Shown here: piece after piece, positions 35,405 through 44,730 of the stretch
Layout: each line of letters starts with the position of its first letter
Position numbering within the stretch: the first letter of the stretch is position 1
Source: Brachybacterium tyrofermentans
Lineage (GTDB): Bacteria; Actinomycetota; Actinomycetes; Actinomycetales; Dermabacteraceae
Reading direction: 5' to 3'
NCBI RefSeq assembly: GCF_014897585.1
Contig: NZ_JABUXW010000011.1
Span: forward strand, 62,001-126,000
Length of the DNA: 64,000 nt
Translations under genes and position numbers: made by a program
Notes under the pieces: generated by a model
Database searches by the model: none
The model's input: the letters and a program-made list of their open reading frames with translations, nothing else
Told to the model about the DNA's origin: nothing

Positions 35405-36396
35405 GCGCGCCGACGGTCCTGGTGACCGGGGCCTCCGGCATGCTCGGGGGCGCCGTCGCGACGACCCTGCGCGATCGGGGCGCACGGGTGCGCGCCTTCC
35501 AGCGCCGTCCCGCCCAGATCCCCGGCGTCGAGGACGTCACCGGATCCCTCACCGAGGCCGCCGACGTGCGGCGCGCCGTCCAGGGGGCCGACGCGGTCAT
35601 CCACCTCGCCGCGAAGGTGTCGATCTCCGGACCGGAGCACGAGTACCGCGCGATCAACATCGACGGCACCCGCCACGTCGTGGACGCCCTGCGCGCCCAG
35701 GGCGGCGGGACGCTCGTGAACGTGTCCTCCCCGTCGGTCGCCCACCTGGGACGCGCCATCGAGGGGCTCGACGCGACCCCGGCCGATCCCGCGCGCGCCC
35801 GCGGGCATTACTCCCGCACCAAGGCCGCCGCCGAGCTGCTCGCCATGGGGGCAGACGGCGAGGACGGCCTGCTGGTGACGACGGTGCGACCGCACATCGT
35901 GTGGGGGCCGGGGGACACCCAGCTCGTGGGACGGATCGTGGACCGTGCTCGCAGCGGCCGCCTGCCGCTGCTTGACGAGGGCATGGCGCTGATCGACACT
36001 ACCTACGTCACCAACGCCGCCGAGGCGATCGTCGCCGCGCACGATCGCATCGAGGACGTGCACGGCGAGAGCTTCGTGATCACCAACGGCGAGCCGCGCA
36101 CCGTGCGCGACGTGTTCAACGGCTGGTGCGACGCCGCCGGTGTGCGTCGGCCCAGCCTCCGGATCCCCGGCAGCGTGGGCCGCCTCGCGGGCCGCGTCGT
36201 GGAACGGATCTGGGAGGCACGGCCCGGGCACGACGAGCCACCGATGACCGAGTTCCTCGCCGAGCAGATGTCGACCGCGCACTGGTTCGACCAGCGCCGC
36301 ACCCGTGAACGCCTGCAGTGGACGCCGCGCGTCACGATGGACGAGGGCAACGAGCACCTCGCCGCCTGGTTCCGCGAGCACCCGGTCACCGACTGA
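35401..36396 (+). CDS. oleD: OleD, 2-alkyl-3-ketoacid reductase
   Basis: This 331-residue short-chain dehydrogenase/extended epimerase-fold enzyme reduces the OleA product with NADPH before beta-lactone formation. The nucleotide motif is VTGASGMLGGAV (about 7-18). The catalytic pair is Y137 and K141 in GHYSRTKAAAE. LAAKVSISG and VRPHIVWGPGD are the further family segments. Its GTG (35401) overlaps the oleBC stop in a GTGA junction, so translation is coupled. The conserved order oleA-oleBC-oleD makes the assignment firm although this fold alone is generic. Confidence 0.88.
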   Translation: MSAPTVLVTGASGMLGGAVATTLRDRGARVRAFQRRPAQIPGVEDVTGSLTEAADVRRAVQGADAVIHLAAKVSISGPEHEYRAINIDGTRHVVDALRAQGGGTLVNVSSPSVAHLGRAIEGLDATPADPARARGHYSRTKAAAELLAMGADGEDGLLVTTVRPHIVWGPGDTQLVGRIVDRARSGRLPLLDEGMALIDTTYVTNAAEAIVAAHDRIEDVHGESFVITNGEPRTVRDVFNGWCDAAGVRRPSLRIPGSVGRLAGRVVERIWEARPGHDEPPMTEFLAEQMSTAHWFDQRRTRERLQWTPRVTMDEGNEHLAAWFREHPVTD

Positions 36397-36465
36397 GCGC
36401 TCGGGGTGCAGCGCACTTCGCGCTCGCCCCTCCCATCCCTCCGCACGGAAGATCCTGGACCTGAC

Positions 36466-37167
36466 ATGAACCAGCACTCCTCCCTCCCCGGCCCCGACGG
36501 GGCGCAGGACGCGGATCCCACCGACCAGGCCCTCCTGGCGGAGATCGACGCCGAGCTCGCCGCCGAACGCACCGCGACCCGGCGTGCCGGCGTGCGGAGG
36601 ACCGGTGGAGTGCTCCTGATCGGCTCCGTGCTGGGATGGATCGCGGCGCTCGCGCTGCTGCTGGACAAGGAGATCCTGCTCAAGAATCCCGATGCCGCGC
36701 TCGGCTGCGACGTCAATCCTTTCATCTCCTGCGGCGACGTGATGATGACCTGGCAGGCGTCGGCACTGGTTCTTCCCAACCAGGCCATCGGTCTGACGGG
36801 CTTCGCGATCATGGGCGTGGTCGGGGCGCTCATGCTCAGCGGCGTCGCGCTGCCCGCCTGGTTCCGCTGGGCCCGCCTGGGCGGGGTGGCGTTCGCCTTC
36901 GGCTACGTCCACTTCCTCGCGATCTCGGCGATCTACGTCATCCATGCCCTGTGCCCCTGGTGCATGGTCGTGTGGACGGTGAGCGCCCCGATGTTCTTCG
37001 CGACGTTGGCCCGCAGCATCGAGGGCGGGGATCTGCGCCCGCCTGCGCCGCTCGCGAACCTGCTGCGGCACTGGGTGATCCTGAGCCTCGCGTGGTACCT
37101 GCTGGTCGTGCTCGCGATCCTCACCGGGTTCTGGCGCCAGTGGCTCGCGGTGGCCGGACTGTACTGA
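36466..37167 (+). CDS. Vitamin K epoxide reductase (VKOR) family protein
   Basis: This 233-residue membrane protein has about five helices and a charged cytoplasmic N-terminus. The active-site pair is CPWC (C163, C166). The loop cysteines are C81 and C89 in GCDVNPFISCGDV, the four-Cys pattern of bacterial VKOR. It recycles the partner thiol oxidase with a quinone to make disulphides in exported proteins. Unlike some actinobacterial VKORs, it has no fused thioredoxin domain, and no DsbA gene is next to it. It lies 69 bases after oleD on the same strand, possibly in the same transcript. Confidence 0.88.
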   Translation: MNQHSSLPGPDGAQDADPTDQALLAEIDAELAAERTATRRAGVRRTGGVLLIGSVLGWIAALALLLDKEILLKNPDAALGCDVNPFISCGDVMMTWQASALVLPNQAIGLTGFAIMGVVGALMLSGVALPAWFRWARLGGVAFAFGYVHFLAISAIYVIHALCPWCMVVWTVSAPMFFATLARSIEGGDLRPPAPLANLLRHWVILSLAWYLLVVLAILTGFWRQWLAVAGLY

Positions 37168-37273
37168 CCCGACGAGCCGTCGCTCGCCTCACCGTTCCTC
37201 CCCAAGGCCTCGTCGTCCCCACTGCGGGGGCGCCCGCTGACCGGGCAGGGGCCTGCTCCTTACAGTCGCGGGC

Positions 37274-38137
37274 ATGGGAGCACATGAGGAGTCCTCGCCG
37301 ACGCCCCGCGGCGCGGCAGGTCGTCACCGCCGCCACGGCCAGGCGCTGATCGAGCGTCGCGACCACACGGAGCCGACCACCCGCCGCCGGCTGTCCCTGC
37401 CGTTCCCGCCGCCGTCCGCCCTGGTGGGCATCGCGGTGCTCGTGCTCATCGCGGTGGGGGTCATCCATCTGTCCGGCTCGGGCACCGCGGTCCCGCTGCA
37501 GGGCGAGGAGATCGCCGGCCAGCAGGCGGACGGGCAGCCTGCCGAGGACCAGGAGGCCGAGGCAGGCTCGGAGGTCGCCTCGGCGGACTCCGGGAACGGC
37601 TCCGCCCCCACTCCAGCCTCCGCCTCGCCGGCCGACGGTGCCGACGGAGTCGCGAGCGGCCAGGAGGAGGTGGTGGTCCACGTCTCCGGAGCCGTGAAGT
37701 CCCCGGGCGTCGTGCGCCTGCCGCCGGGATCCCGGGTCGAGGATGCTCTGCAGGCCGCGGGAGGCACCACGGAGGAGGCCGACCTCGCGGCCATCAACCT
37801 CGCCCGTCCCGTCGCGGACGGGGAGCAGATCCATGTGCCGGTGCCGGGGGAGGAGGCACCGCCCGTCCCCGCGGCGGGTGGCGCCGGGGACGGGAGCGGG
37901 GGCGGCGAGGGCACCGGCGCCGATGCCGGGGAGGGCGCCGACGGCGGGACGATCGACCTCAACACCGCGAGCGCCGCCCAGCTCGAAGAGCTGCCGGGAG
38001 TGGGCCCGGCCATCGCCCAGCGGATCCTCGAGCACCGGGAGAAGAACGGTCCCTTCACCTCGGTCGACGGCCTCCTGGAGGTCTCCGGGATCGGCCCGGC
38101 CACGCTCGAGAAGATCCGGGAGCGGGCGCGCGTATGA
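37274..38137 (+). CDS. comEA: ComEA-family DNA-binding protein
   Basis: The 287-residue protein has a basic cytoplasmic N-terminus, one membrane helix (ALVGIAVLVLIAVGVIHLSG, about 54-73) and a Gly/Ala/Glu-rich linker. An SLBB domain (VVHVSGAVKSPGVVRLPPGS) and a C-terminal double helix-hairpin-helix (INLNTASAAQLEELPGVGP type, here IDLNTASAAQLEELPG) follow. It should bind incoming DNA at the cell surface. TACAGT at 37261-37266 lies seven bases before the ATG, giving a leaderless mRNA. It precedes comEC. Many non-competent actinobacteria also keep this pair. Confidence 0.9.
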   Translation: MGAHEESSPTPRGAAGRHRRHGQALIERRDHTEPTTRRRLSLPFPPPSALVGIAVLVLIAVGVIHLSGSGTAVPLQGEEIAGQQADGQPAEDQEAEAGSEVASADSGNGSAPTPASASPADGADGVASGQEEVVVHVSGAVKSPGVVRLPPGSRVEDALQAAGGTTEEADLAAINLARPVADGEQIHVPVPGEEAPPVPAAGGAGDGSGGGEGTGADAGEGADGGTIDLNTASAAQLEELPGVGPAIAQRILEHREKNGPFTSVDGLLEVSGIGPATLEKIRERARV

Positions 38138-38183
38138 GCGGCCGCGAGGGGTCTCGTCGCGGGGCACGAGGGGCGGCGCGCCC

Positions 38184-40565
38184 ATGAAGCGCTCCGACCT
38201 GCGCCTGCTCCCGGCGGCGACCTGTCTCTGGGCCGTGGCGGTCCTCGGAGTCACGGCGGGGGCCGCCGCCGCCGTGGCCGCGACGGCGGCGATCGTGGCG
38301 CTCGCGCTGACCGCGATCCTGCTGATCGGCGATCCCCGGGTCCGGCACGGGATCTTCGCCCATCTCGGCATCCTGGCACTGGCCGGGGTGCTCCTGTTCC
38401 CGGCGCTGCTGCGCCACGGCGACGCGGCACAGCTCCTCGAGGAGGCGGCGCGCGACGAGCTGGTCGTCGAGCTCACGGTGATCGCCTCCGCGGATCCTGC
38501 CGTGCCCGATTCAGGCCCGCAGTGGTCCCGCGGCGGGATGCAGGTCATGGCCCGCACCGCCCGTGGCACCGCGCAGCTGGGACGGGAGGAGAGGGTCCTT
38601 CCCGCTTCCCTCCCGCTGCTGCTGCGAGCCGACGGGGAGGCGGCCGACGGACTGGAGCGGGCGCGCGACGGCGACCGGGTCCTCGTGCGCGGCACGCTGC
38701 GCACGAGCGGAGACCTGATCGTGCTCCGTGCCTACGACGCCACCCCGGTGCCGGGCTCGGTCTGGAGGGAGCAGGCGCAGGATCTGCGGCACGAGCTGCG
38801 CCGCCAGGCCCGCGCCGCGACCGCGCACCTGCCCGTGGACGAAGCCGCGCTGGTGCGCGGCATGACCACGGGGGACACCTCGGGACTCCACGAGGAGACC
38901 GAGGAGATCATGCGACGAGCAGGGATATCGCACCTGGTCGCCGTGTCCGGGGCGAACATCGCGCTGGTCCTGGCCGCCGTGCTGGGCCCGCTGCTGCTGG
39001 CCGGGGTGCGGCGGAGGCCAAGGATCGCGATCGCCGCCGGGGTGCTGCTCGGCTACGTGTGGCTGGTCGGCGACGAGCCGAGCGTGCAGCGGGCGGCCAC
39101 GATGGCGGTTCCCCTGCTGGGCGCGCGCTTCGCCGGGGTGCGGGCCTCCCCGGTCGCGGCCCTCGCCCTGACCGTCGCCGTCTGGTCGATCCTGGATCCG
39201 GTCACCTCCGCGTCGATCGGATTCCTGCTCTCCGCGGTGGCGACCGCCGCGATCCTCATCGCCGCCCCGCCCCTAGCGGCGGCTCTCGTCGAGCTGAGCG
39301 GGAAGAGGCTGGGGGAGGGCCTCGCACTGGTGATCGCGGTGCCCATGGTCGCCCAGCTGGCATGCACCCCGCTGCTGATCCTGCTCACGCCCGAGATCTC
39401 CCTCTGGGCGGTGCCGGTGAACCTGCTGGTCGGTCCGGTGGTGGGGCCGACCACTGTGATCGGGCTGCTCGCACTCCTGATCGGCATCCTCTGGCCGGGC
39501 GCGGCCTCGATGCTCAACACGGTCGCCGCCGGCGGCGCGCACCTGGTGCTGCTGATCGCTCGGACCGCCGATGCGCTCCCGGGATCACGGATCGCGGTGC
39601 CCGGAGGCGCGGTCGGTGTGCTCCTGGTGGTCGCGGTGCTCATCGGGCTGACCATCGCCGTCGCCGCTCGGAAGGCGCCCCTGGTGCGGTGGGCGGTGGC
39701 CGCCGTCCTGGTCGCCGCGCTCGCCCCGACTCTGGGCCGCCTCGTCCCCGGCGGGAACGTGCCCGCGTGGACGGTCGCCGTCTGCGCCGTGGGGCAGGGG
39801 GACGCCCTCCTGCTGCGTGCCTCCTCAGGATCCACCGGATCGGCGGCGACGGCACCGCCCCCGACGGTGCTGATCGACACCGGCCCGGAACCGGAGGCCC
39901 TGCGCGCCTGCTTGGACCGTCTGGGTGTGGACCGGATCGACCTGCTCGTGCTCACCCATCCCCACGCCGATCATGTGGGCGGCCGCGCTGCCCTCACGGG
40001 AGCACGGGTGCCCGCCGAGCAGTGGATCTGCCCGCTGCCCGAGGCGGGCGACGAACGGGTGGGTGCCACGCCGCCGACGGTTGTCACCACCGGGCAGGCC
40101 TGGAGCGTGGAGGGACTCCGCCTGGACGTGCTGTGGCCGGGCTCGGCCCAGGACGCGATCGCCATGACGGCCCAGGAGGACGGCTCCGGGGAGGGGGACG
40201 CCGCGAACGACTGCTCGGTCGTCGTGGCCGGCACCTGGCCGGACGGCACCCGCCTGGTGTCCCTGGGAGATCTCGAACCCGCGGCGCAGGCGGCCCTGGG
40301 GGAGACGGGCCCCGGGACCGCGGACATCATCAAGGTCGCCCACCACGGGTCACGACGTCAGGACCCGGCCCTGTACGACCAGTTGGACGCGGATCTCGCG
40401 CTGATCACCGTTGGCCAGGACAACACCTTCGGGCATCCCACCGAGGATCTCCTAGACCTCCTGCACGACGCCGGCACCGCGACGATCCGCACGGACGTCG
40501 ACGGCACCGTCGTGCTGCCCGTCGAGGACCCTGCGGCGGCTCGATCCGTCGGCCCGGCCAGATAG
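38184..40565 (+). CDS. comEC: ComEC/Rec2 DNA-uptake channel
   Basis: The 793-residue polytopic protein is the presumed channel for single-stranded DNA entry. It has an N-terminal soluble DUF4131-like part after two or three helices. The competence domain has MTTGDTSGL and GISHLVAVSGANIALVLA, with about ten helices in all. A C-terminal metallo-beta-lactamase-like domain has AVGQGDALLLR, LTHPHADHVGG and VAHHGSRRQD. The start is ATG 38184, 46 bases after comEA. Its TAG stop overlaps a possible TAGGAT -10 box for holA. Confidence 0.9.
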   Translation: MKRSDLRLLPAATCLWAVAVLGVTAGAAAAVAATAAIVALALTAILLIGDPRVRHGIFAHLGILALAGVLLFPALLRHGDAAQLLEEAARDELVVELTVIASADPAVPDSGPQWSRGGMQVMARTARGTAQLGREERVLPASLPLLLRADGEAADGLERARDGDRVLVRGTLRTSGDLIVLRAYDATPVPGSVWREQAQDLRHELRRQARAATAHLPVDEAALVRGMTTGDTSGLHEETEEIMRRAGISHLVAVSGANIALVLAAVLGPLLLAGVRRRPRIAIAAGVLLGYVWLVGDEPSVQRAATMAVPLLGARFAGVRASPVAALALTVAVWSILDPVTSASIGFLLSAVATAAILIAAPPLAAALVELSGKRLGEGLALVIAVPMVAQLACTPLLILLTPEISLWAVPVNLLVGPVVGPTTVIGLLALLIGILWPGAASMLNTVAAGGAHLVLLIARTADALPGSRIAVPGGAVGVLLVVAVLIGLTIAVAARKAPLVRWAVAAVLVAALAPTLGRLVPGGNVPAWTVAVCAVGQGDALLLRASSGSTGSAATAPPPTVLIDTGPEPEALRACLDRLGVDRIDLLVLTHPHADHVGGRAALTGARVPAEQWICPLPEAGDERVGATPPTVVTTGQAWSVEGLRLDVLWPGSAQDAIAMTAQEDGSGEGDAANDCSVVVAGTWPDGTRLVSLGDLEPAAQAALGETGPGTADIIKVAHHGSRRQDPALYDQLDADLALITVGQDNTFGHPTEDLLDLLHDAGTATIRTDVDGTVVLPVEDPAAARSVGPAR

Positions 40566-40600
40566 GATCGTCCAGGTCCCCGAACACCAGAGGAGTTCCC

Positions 40601-41587
40601 GTGAGCGATGTCGAGTGGCACAGCGTCGCCCTCGCACCGATCGTGCTCATCCACGGCACCGAGGCGCTGATCGCCGACCGCGCCGTGCAGCGGCTGCGCA
40701 CGCTCGCCAAGGAGGCCGATCCGTCGGTGGCCTTCCACGATCTCGTGGGGGAGAACGCCGGTGCCGGGGCTCTCGCCCAGGTCACCAGCCCCTCCCTGTT
40801 CGGTGAGCCGCGCTTCGTGATCGTGCCGGAGCTGCAGGCCGCCCCGGACGCGATCGTCCTGGAGCTCCTGGATTATCTGCGCAGCCCCGAGTCGGACGTG
40901 ACCCTCGTGCTGGTCCACCGGGGAGGCAATCGGGGCAAGAAGCTCCTGGACGCGCTGAAGAAGGCGGGCGTGCCGCGCGTCGATGCCAGCCCCGTCAAGC
41001 GCGCCGGGGACAAGCAGACCTTCGTCGCCGCCGAGTTCGCACGGGCCGAGCGGCGGATCCACCCCGAGGCGATCGCCGCCCTCGTCGACGCCTTCGGCGC
41101 AGATCTCGCAGAGCTCGCCGCGATCAGCCGGCAGCTCATCGAGGACACCACCCCGGAACAGGGCCAGCAGGCCCCACAGCTCTCGCTGCAGGACGTGCAC
41201 GCCGTGACGGCGGGCCGGGTGGAGTCCACCGCCTTCGCCGTGGCCGACGCCGCGATCGCCGGGCGCGAGCAGGAGGCGCTCCAGCTGCTGCAGCAGGCGC
41301 AGCTCGCCGGCGCCGATCCCGTCCCGATCGTCGCCGCGATCGCGTCGAAGATGCGGTCCCTCGCGAAGGCGTCGTCACCCGGCGCGAGCGCCCGCACCCT
41401 CGGCATGCCCGACTGGATGCTGCGCAATCTCACCCGCGAGGCCCGGAACTGGAACGACCGCTCACTGGCCCGGGCGCTGGAAGCCGTGGCGCGCGCTGAC
41501 CACGAGGTCAAAGGCGCCGGTCGTGACCCGAGATGGTCCGTGCAGCGCATGGTCATGGAGATCTGCCGGGCCCGCCGCGCCCGCTGA
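40601..41587 (+). CDS. holA: DNA polymerase III subunit delta
   Basis: This clamp-loader subunit opens the beta clamp. The 328-residue protein has the HolA N-terminal domain (PIVLIHGTEALIADRAVQRL), the segment TLVLVHRGGNRGKKLLDALK and the C-terminal collar region ending WSVQRMVMEICRARRAR. The start is GTG 40601 behind AGAGGAG (40590-40595). TAGGAT at 40563-40568, overlapping the comEC stop, could supply a separate promoter. A hairpin terminator follows. The comEA-comEC-holA-rpsT neighbourhood is typical of Gram-positive genomes. Confidence 0.9.
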   Translation: MSDVEWHSVALAPIVLIHGTEALIADRAVQRLRTLAKEADPSVAFHDLVGENAGAGALAQVTSPSLFGEPRFVIVPELQAAPDAIVLELLDYLRSPESDVTLVLVHRGGNRGKKLLDALKKAGVPRVDASPVKRAGDKQTFVAAEFARAERRIHPEAIAALVDAFGADLAELAAISRQLIEDTTPEQGQQAPQLSLQDVHAVTAGRVESTAFAVADAAIAGREQEALQLLQQAQLAGADPVPIVAAIASKMRSLAKASSPGASARTLGMPDWMLRNLTREARNWNDRSLARALEAVARADHEVKGAGRDPRWSVQRMVMEICRARRAR

Positions 41588-41620
41588 TCTCGTCGACCCC
41601 GGCACTGGTTCCGGACAGCA

Positions 41621-41656
41621 GAAGGCCCGGTGCGGACGGATCCGCACCGGGCCTTC
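41621..41656. terminator. Bidirectional terminator, holA/rpsT
   Basis: A perfect 16-bp inverted repeat, GAAGGCCCGGTGCGGA (41621-41636) with 41641-41656, has a four-base loop between the convergent holA and rpsT genes. Confidence 0.85.
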
Positions 41657-41694
41657 ATCACCTCGTCAGACGAGGATGCAGCGAAGCTGCGATG

Positions 41695-41961
41695 TCACTT
41701 GGAGGCGCCGGCAACCAGCTTGGCGAGACCGGACTTGCGGTTCGCTGCCTGGTTCTGGTGGATGACGCCCTTGGAGACTGCCTTGTCGAGCTTGCGGGAC
41801 GCGGCCGAGAGGGCCTCACCGGCGGCGGCGGCGTCGCCGGTCGAGACGGCGGCCTTCACCTTGCGGGTGTACGTCCGCAGCTCGGACTTGACGGCGCGGT
41901 TCCGCAGACGGGACTTCTCGTTCGTCTTGTTCCGCTTGATCTGGGACTTGATGTTTGCCAC
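41695..41961 (-). CDS. rpsT: 30S ribosomal protein S20
   Basis: This 88-residue basic helical protein of the small ribosomal subunit shows the diagnostic N-terminus [20 protein letters not shown] and C-terminal [19 protein letters not shown]. The start is GTG 41961 behind AGAAGAG, not the ATG usual for rpsT. The frame stays open upstream for over 60 codons, but that part is non-conserved Ser/Pro/Arg sequence and is the untranslated leader. A leader of about 180 bases would reach the AT-rich dyad at 42145-42159. Confidence 0.95.
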   Translation of the reverse strand: MANIKSQIKRNKTNEKSRLRNRAVKSELRTYTRKVKAAVSTGDAAAAGEALSAASRKLDKAVSKGVIHQNQAANRKSGLAKLVAGASK

Positions 41962-42144
41962 GAAGACTCTTCTCTTGTGCTGCTCTGGTGGATCATCCGG
42001 GACGGCCGAGGACGGATCCGACGGGGACGGCGGTGGGGACTCGCCTGGAGACGTCGGTACCGGGTCGCTGCCACGGGTACTCGCCCGGGTCGCACGAGCC
42101 GTCACCCCTGACACGGCGGGATCACGGCATGCGCACACCGAACG

Positions 42145-42159
42145 GTATGTCACACATAC
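42145..42159 (-). promoter_or_regulatory. AT-rich dyad GTATGT-N3-ACATAC upstream of rpsT
   Basis: This perfect 6-bp dyad lies in the most AT-rich stretch of the rpsT upstream region, near TTGCCCC and a CATACC that could be promoter elements on the minus strand. The 295-base gap 41962-42256 has no other supported feature. Confidence 0.3.
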
Positions 42160-42256
42160 GGGGCAAGACTTTACCAGAAGCCCCTCCCAGGACGTACCCG
42201 GTGTGCGGCGTGTCTCCTGCGATCCGGGCGGGAGCGGGGGGCAGCGGGAGCGGGGG

Positions 42257-42919
42257 TCAGGAGCGCCAGCCGTGCACGGCGCTCACCGCGGCGGCGACCC
42301 GGCCGAAGGTCTCCTCGTCCAGGCGCCCGCCCTCGCGGCGGACCGTGGCGGGGACGATGCGCAGCAGACGGTCCGCACGCACCTCGGACGGGCGGTCCTT
42401 CCGGTCCCAGTCCCCGGTTCCGATGTCCACCCAGGTCGCGCCGTGCTGATCGGTGATGACCTGGTCCGACTCCGCGCGGTCACGGGAGGTGAGCATCAGC
42501 GCCACCAGCACCGACCCCGTCCCGTCGGCTCCACCGGCCTCGGCGCTCTCCTCGGCGAGGACGAGCACCGGGCGGTCCTTGCCCTGGGAGGCGTCCTCCT
42601 CGTAATGCACCCAGGTCCACACGATCTCCCCGGGGTCGGGCCGGCCGTCTGCGTGGGGCGCGTAGGAGATGGCGACCGCACGGGAGGGATCGCGGTCGGC
42701 GAGCACCTGCCCGCCGCCGCCCCCGGAGGGCGCACGCTCGGCAGGGCTCGCACTGCGGGGGTCCGCGCTGCGGGGGCTCGTGCTGCGAGGGGTCGAGCCC
42801 CTCTGTCCCTCCCGCACCGCACGCACGGCGGCGCGGCCGAGGCCACGGGCGCTGCGGCGCACGGACGGGGAGCGGATCGCGGATCGGAGGAGTGAGGACA
42901 GGCTGGAGCCCAGAGACAT
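42257..42919 (-). CDS. PemK/MazF-family protein with long disordered N-terminus
   Basis: The C-terminal 120 residues are a PemK/MazF-like barrel. Family segments are [26 protein letters not shown], which holds the usual Arg-Pro near the nuclease site, and [12 protein letters not shown], followed by WVDIGTGDW. The N-terminal 90 residues are Arg/Ser/Pro-rich and probably disordered. No antitoxin-sized ORF adjoins it. Stand-alone members of this actinobacterial subgroup are common and may not be toxins. The ATG follows AGGAAACGAG. It diverges from the ATP-grasp gene. Confidence 0.72.
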   Translation of the reverse strand: MSLGSSLSSLLRSAIRSPSVRRSARGLGRAAVRAVREGQRGSTPRSTSPRSADPRSASPAERAPSGGGGGQVLADRDPSRAVAISYAPHADGRPDPGEIVWTWVHYEEDASQGKDRPVLVLAEESAEAGGADGTGSVLVALMLTSRDRAESDQVITDQHGATWVDIGTGDWDRKDRPSEVRADRLLRIVPATVRREGGRLDEETFGRVAAAVSAVHGWRS

Positions 42920-42972
42920 GGTTCTCGTTTCCTGGGCGTTGTGCGCCCGCGTCGGGAGGGGGACGGTGTTAG

Positions 42973-44730
42973 ATGGTAGGCATGCCCTCCACCTCCTTGT
43001 TCCAGAATGTCGAGGCGGGAGCGGGCGGCGACGAGATGTTCGCGCCCGACGCCTCGGTGCGCCCCACCTATGCGGCCCTGCACGACGCCCTCGCCGGCCT
43101 CGGGCCCGAGGAGTTCCGCTCGCGCTCGGAGTCCCTCGCCCACAGCTATCTCGACCAGGGGATCACGTTCGACTATGCGGGCGAGGAGCGCCCGTTCCCG
43201 ATCGACGCGATCCCGCGGGTCATCGATGCGCAGGAATGGTCCCGCGTCTCGCGCGGCGTCGCCCAGCGGGTCCAGGCCCTCGAGCGCTTCCTCGATGACC
43301 TCTACACCGACCGTGCGGCGATCACGGACGGCGTGATCCCCCAGGAGCTCGTCTCCTCCTCGACCTACATCGTCGACGCGATGGTGGGATACCGGCCGCC
43401 CAACGGGGTGCGCATCCACATCTCCGGCATCGACCTCGTACGCGACGGCGCAGGGGAGTTCCGCGTGCTGGAGGACAACGTGCGCACCCCCAGCGGGGTG
43501 AGCTACGTGCTCTCGAACCGTCGCGCCATGGCGCAGGCCTTCCCCGAGCTGTTCGCGCCTCGTCCAGTGCGGCGCGTGGGCGAGTACCCGGGGCGTCTCC
43601 TGAGCGCGCTGCAGGCCGCGGCGCCGGACGTCGCCGATGAGGACCCCACGGTCGTGGTGCTCACGCCGGGCCGCTACAACAGCGCCTACTTCGAGCACTC
43701 GCTGCTGGCCCGCACGATGGGGGTCGACCTGGTCGAGGCCGGGGACCTCGTCGAGCGCAACGAGCGCATCTACATGCGCACCACTGCCGGACTGCGTCGC
43801 GTCGACGTCATCTATAAGCGCACCGACGATGATTTCCTCGACCCCGAGGTGTTCCGGCCCGACTCGATGCTCGGCGTCCCCGGGCTGGTGCGTGCCGTGC
43901 TGGCGGGCACCGTGGTGGTCGCCAACGCGATCGGCAACGGGATCGGCGACGACAAGCTGACCTATACGTATCTCCCGGACCTGATCCGCTACTACCTGCA
44001 CGAGGAGCCGATCCTCCCCAACGTCGACACCTGGCGGCTGGAGGAGCCGGAGTCGCTGACCGAGGTGCTGGACCGGCTCGACGAACTGGTCGTGAAGCCG
44101 GTGGACGGCTCCGGGGGCAAGGGCATCGTCATCGGCCCCGCGGCCTCTGCGCAGGAGCTCGATGCGCTGCGGGGGCGGCTGCTCGCCGACCCTCGAGGCT
44201 GGATCGCGCAGCCGGTCGTGCAGCTGTCCACCATCCCGACCCTGGTCGAGGGCGGGCCCGAGTGCCGCCATGTGGATCTGCGCCCGTTCGCCCTGAACAG
44301 CGGCGACGACATCTGGGTGCTGCCCGGAGGGCTCACGCGCGTGGCGCTCCCGCGCGGCGAGATGATCGTGAACTCCTCGCGCGGCGGGGGATCGAAGGAC
44401 ACCTGGGTGTTCGCGACCGACCGGCCGGCACCCGCCGGGACCGGCACGGCCTCCGCGCAAGCGCAGTCGCAGTCCTCCGCCGAGGAGGAGCGGATCGAGG
44501 ATCCGCTGGACGAGAACTACGAGGAGTACGACGATCTCCCCGAGGACCACTCGGAGGAGCCGACGCGCGAGCCCGACCCGGTGACGTCCGCGATCCCGCT
44601 CCTGGACCTGCAGGATGCGCCGGATCCCGAGGACGACCGGAACGTGCCGGATCCCGGCGCTGGGCCGGCAGGGAGCGGCGCGGACGGGATTGCCGCAGCA
44701 GGCGAGGAGGAGGCCGATGATGCTCAGTAG
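42973..44730 (+). CDS. Circularly permuted ATP-grasp type 2 protein with acidic tail
   Basis: This 585-residue protein belongs to the circularly permuted ATP-grasp family (CP_ATPgrasp_1/2), predicted ATP-dependent amide ligases. The core (about 20-490) contains FDYAGEERPFPIDAIPRVI, LVRDGAGEFRVLEDNVRTPSG, IYKRTDDDFLDPEVF and VKPVDGSGGKGIVIGP. The last 95 residues are an unusual low-complexity acidic tail, for example EEERIEDPLDENYEEYDDLP, likely disordered. The start is ATG 42973 or the ATG at 42982. The 3' end overlaps the alpha-E gene by 14 bases. Substrates are unknown, and the partner transglutaminase-like and protease genes found in similar loci are absent here. Confidence 0.85.
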   Translation: MVGMPSTSLFQNVEAGAGGDEMFAPDASVRPTYAALHDALAGLGPEEFRSRSESLAHSYLDQGITFDYAGEERPFPIDAIPRVIDAQEWSRVSRGVAQRVQALERFLDDLYTDRAAITDGVIPQELVSSSTYIVDAMVGYRPPNGVRIHISGIDLVRDGAGEFRVLEDNVRTPSGVSYVLSNRRAMAQAFPELFAPRPVRRVGEYPGRLLSALQAAAPDVADEDPTVVVLTPGRYNSAYFEHSLLARTMGVDLVEAGDLVERNERIYMRTTAGLRRVDVIYKRTDDDFLDPEVFRPDSMLGVPGLVRAVLAGTVVVANAIGNGIGDDKLTYTYLPDLIRYYLHEEPILPNVDTWRLEEPESLTEVLDRLDELVVKPVDGSGGKGIVIGPAASAQELDALRGRLLADPRGWIAQPVVQLSTIPTLVEGGPECRHVDLRPFALNSGDDIWVLPGGLTRVALPRGEMIVNSSRGGGSKDTWVFATDRPAPAGTGTASAQAQSQSSAEEERIEDPLDENYEEYDDLPEDHSEEPTREPDPVTSAIPLLDLQDAPDPEDDRNVPDPGAGPAGSGADGIAAAGEEEADDAQ

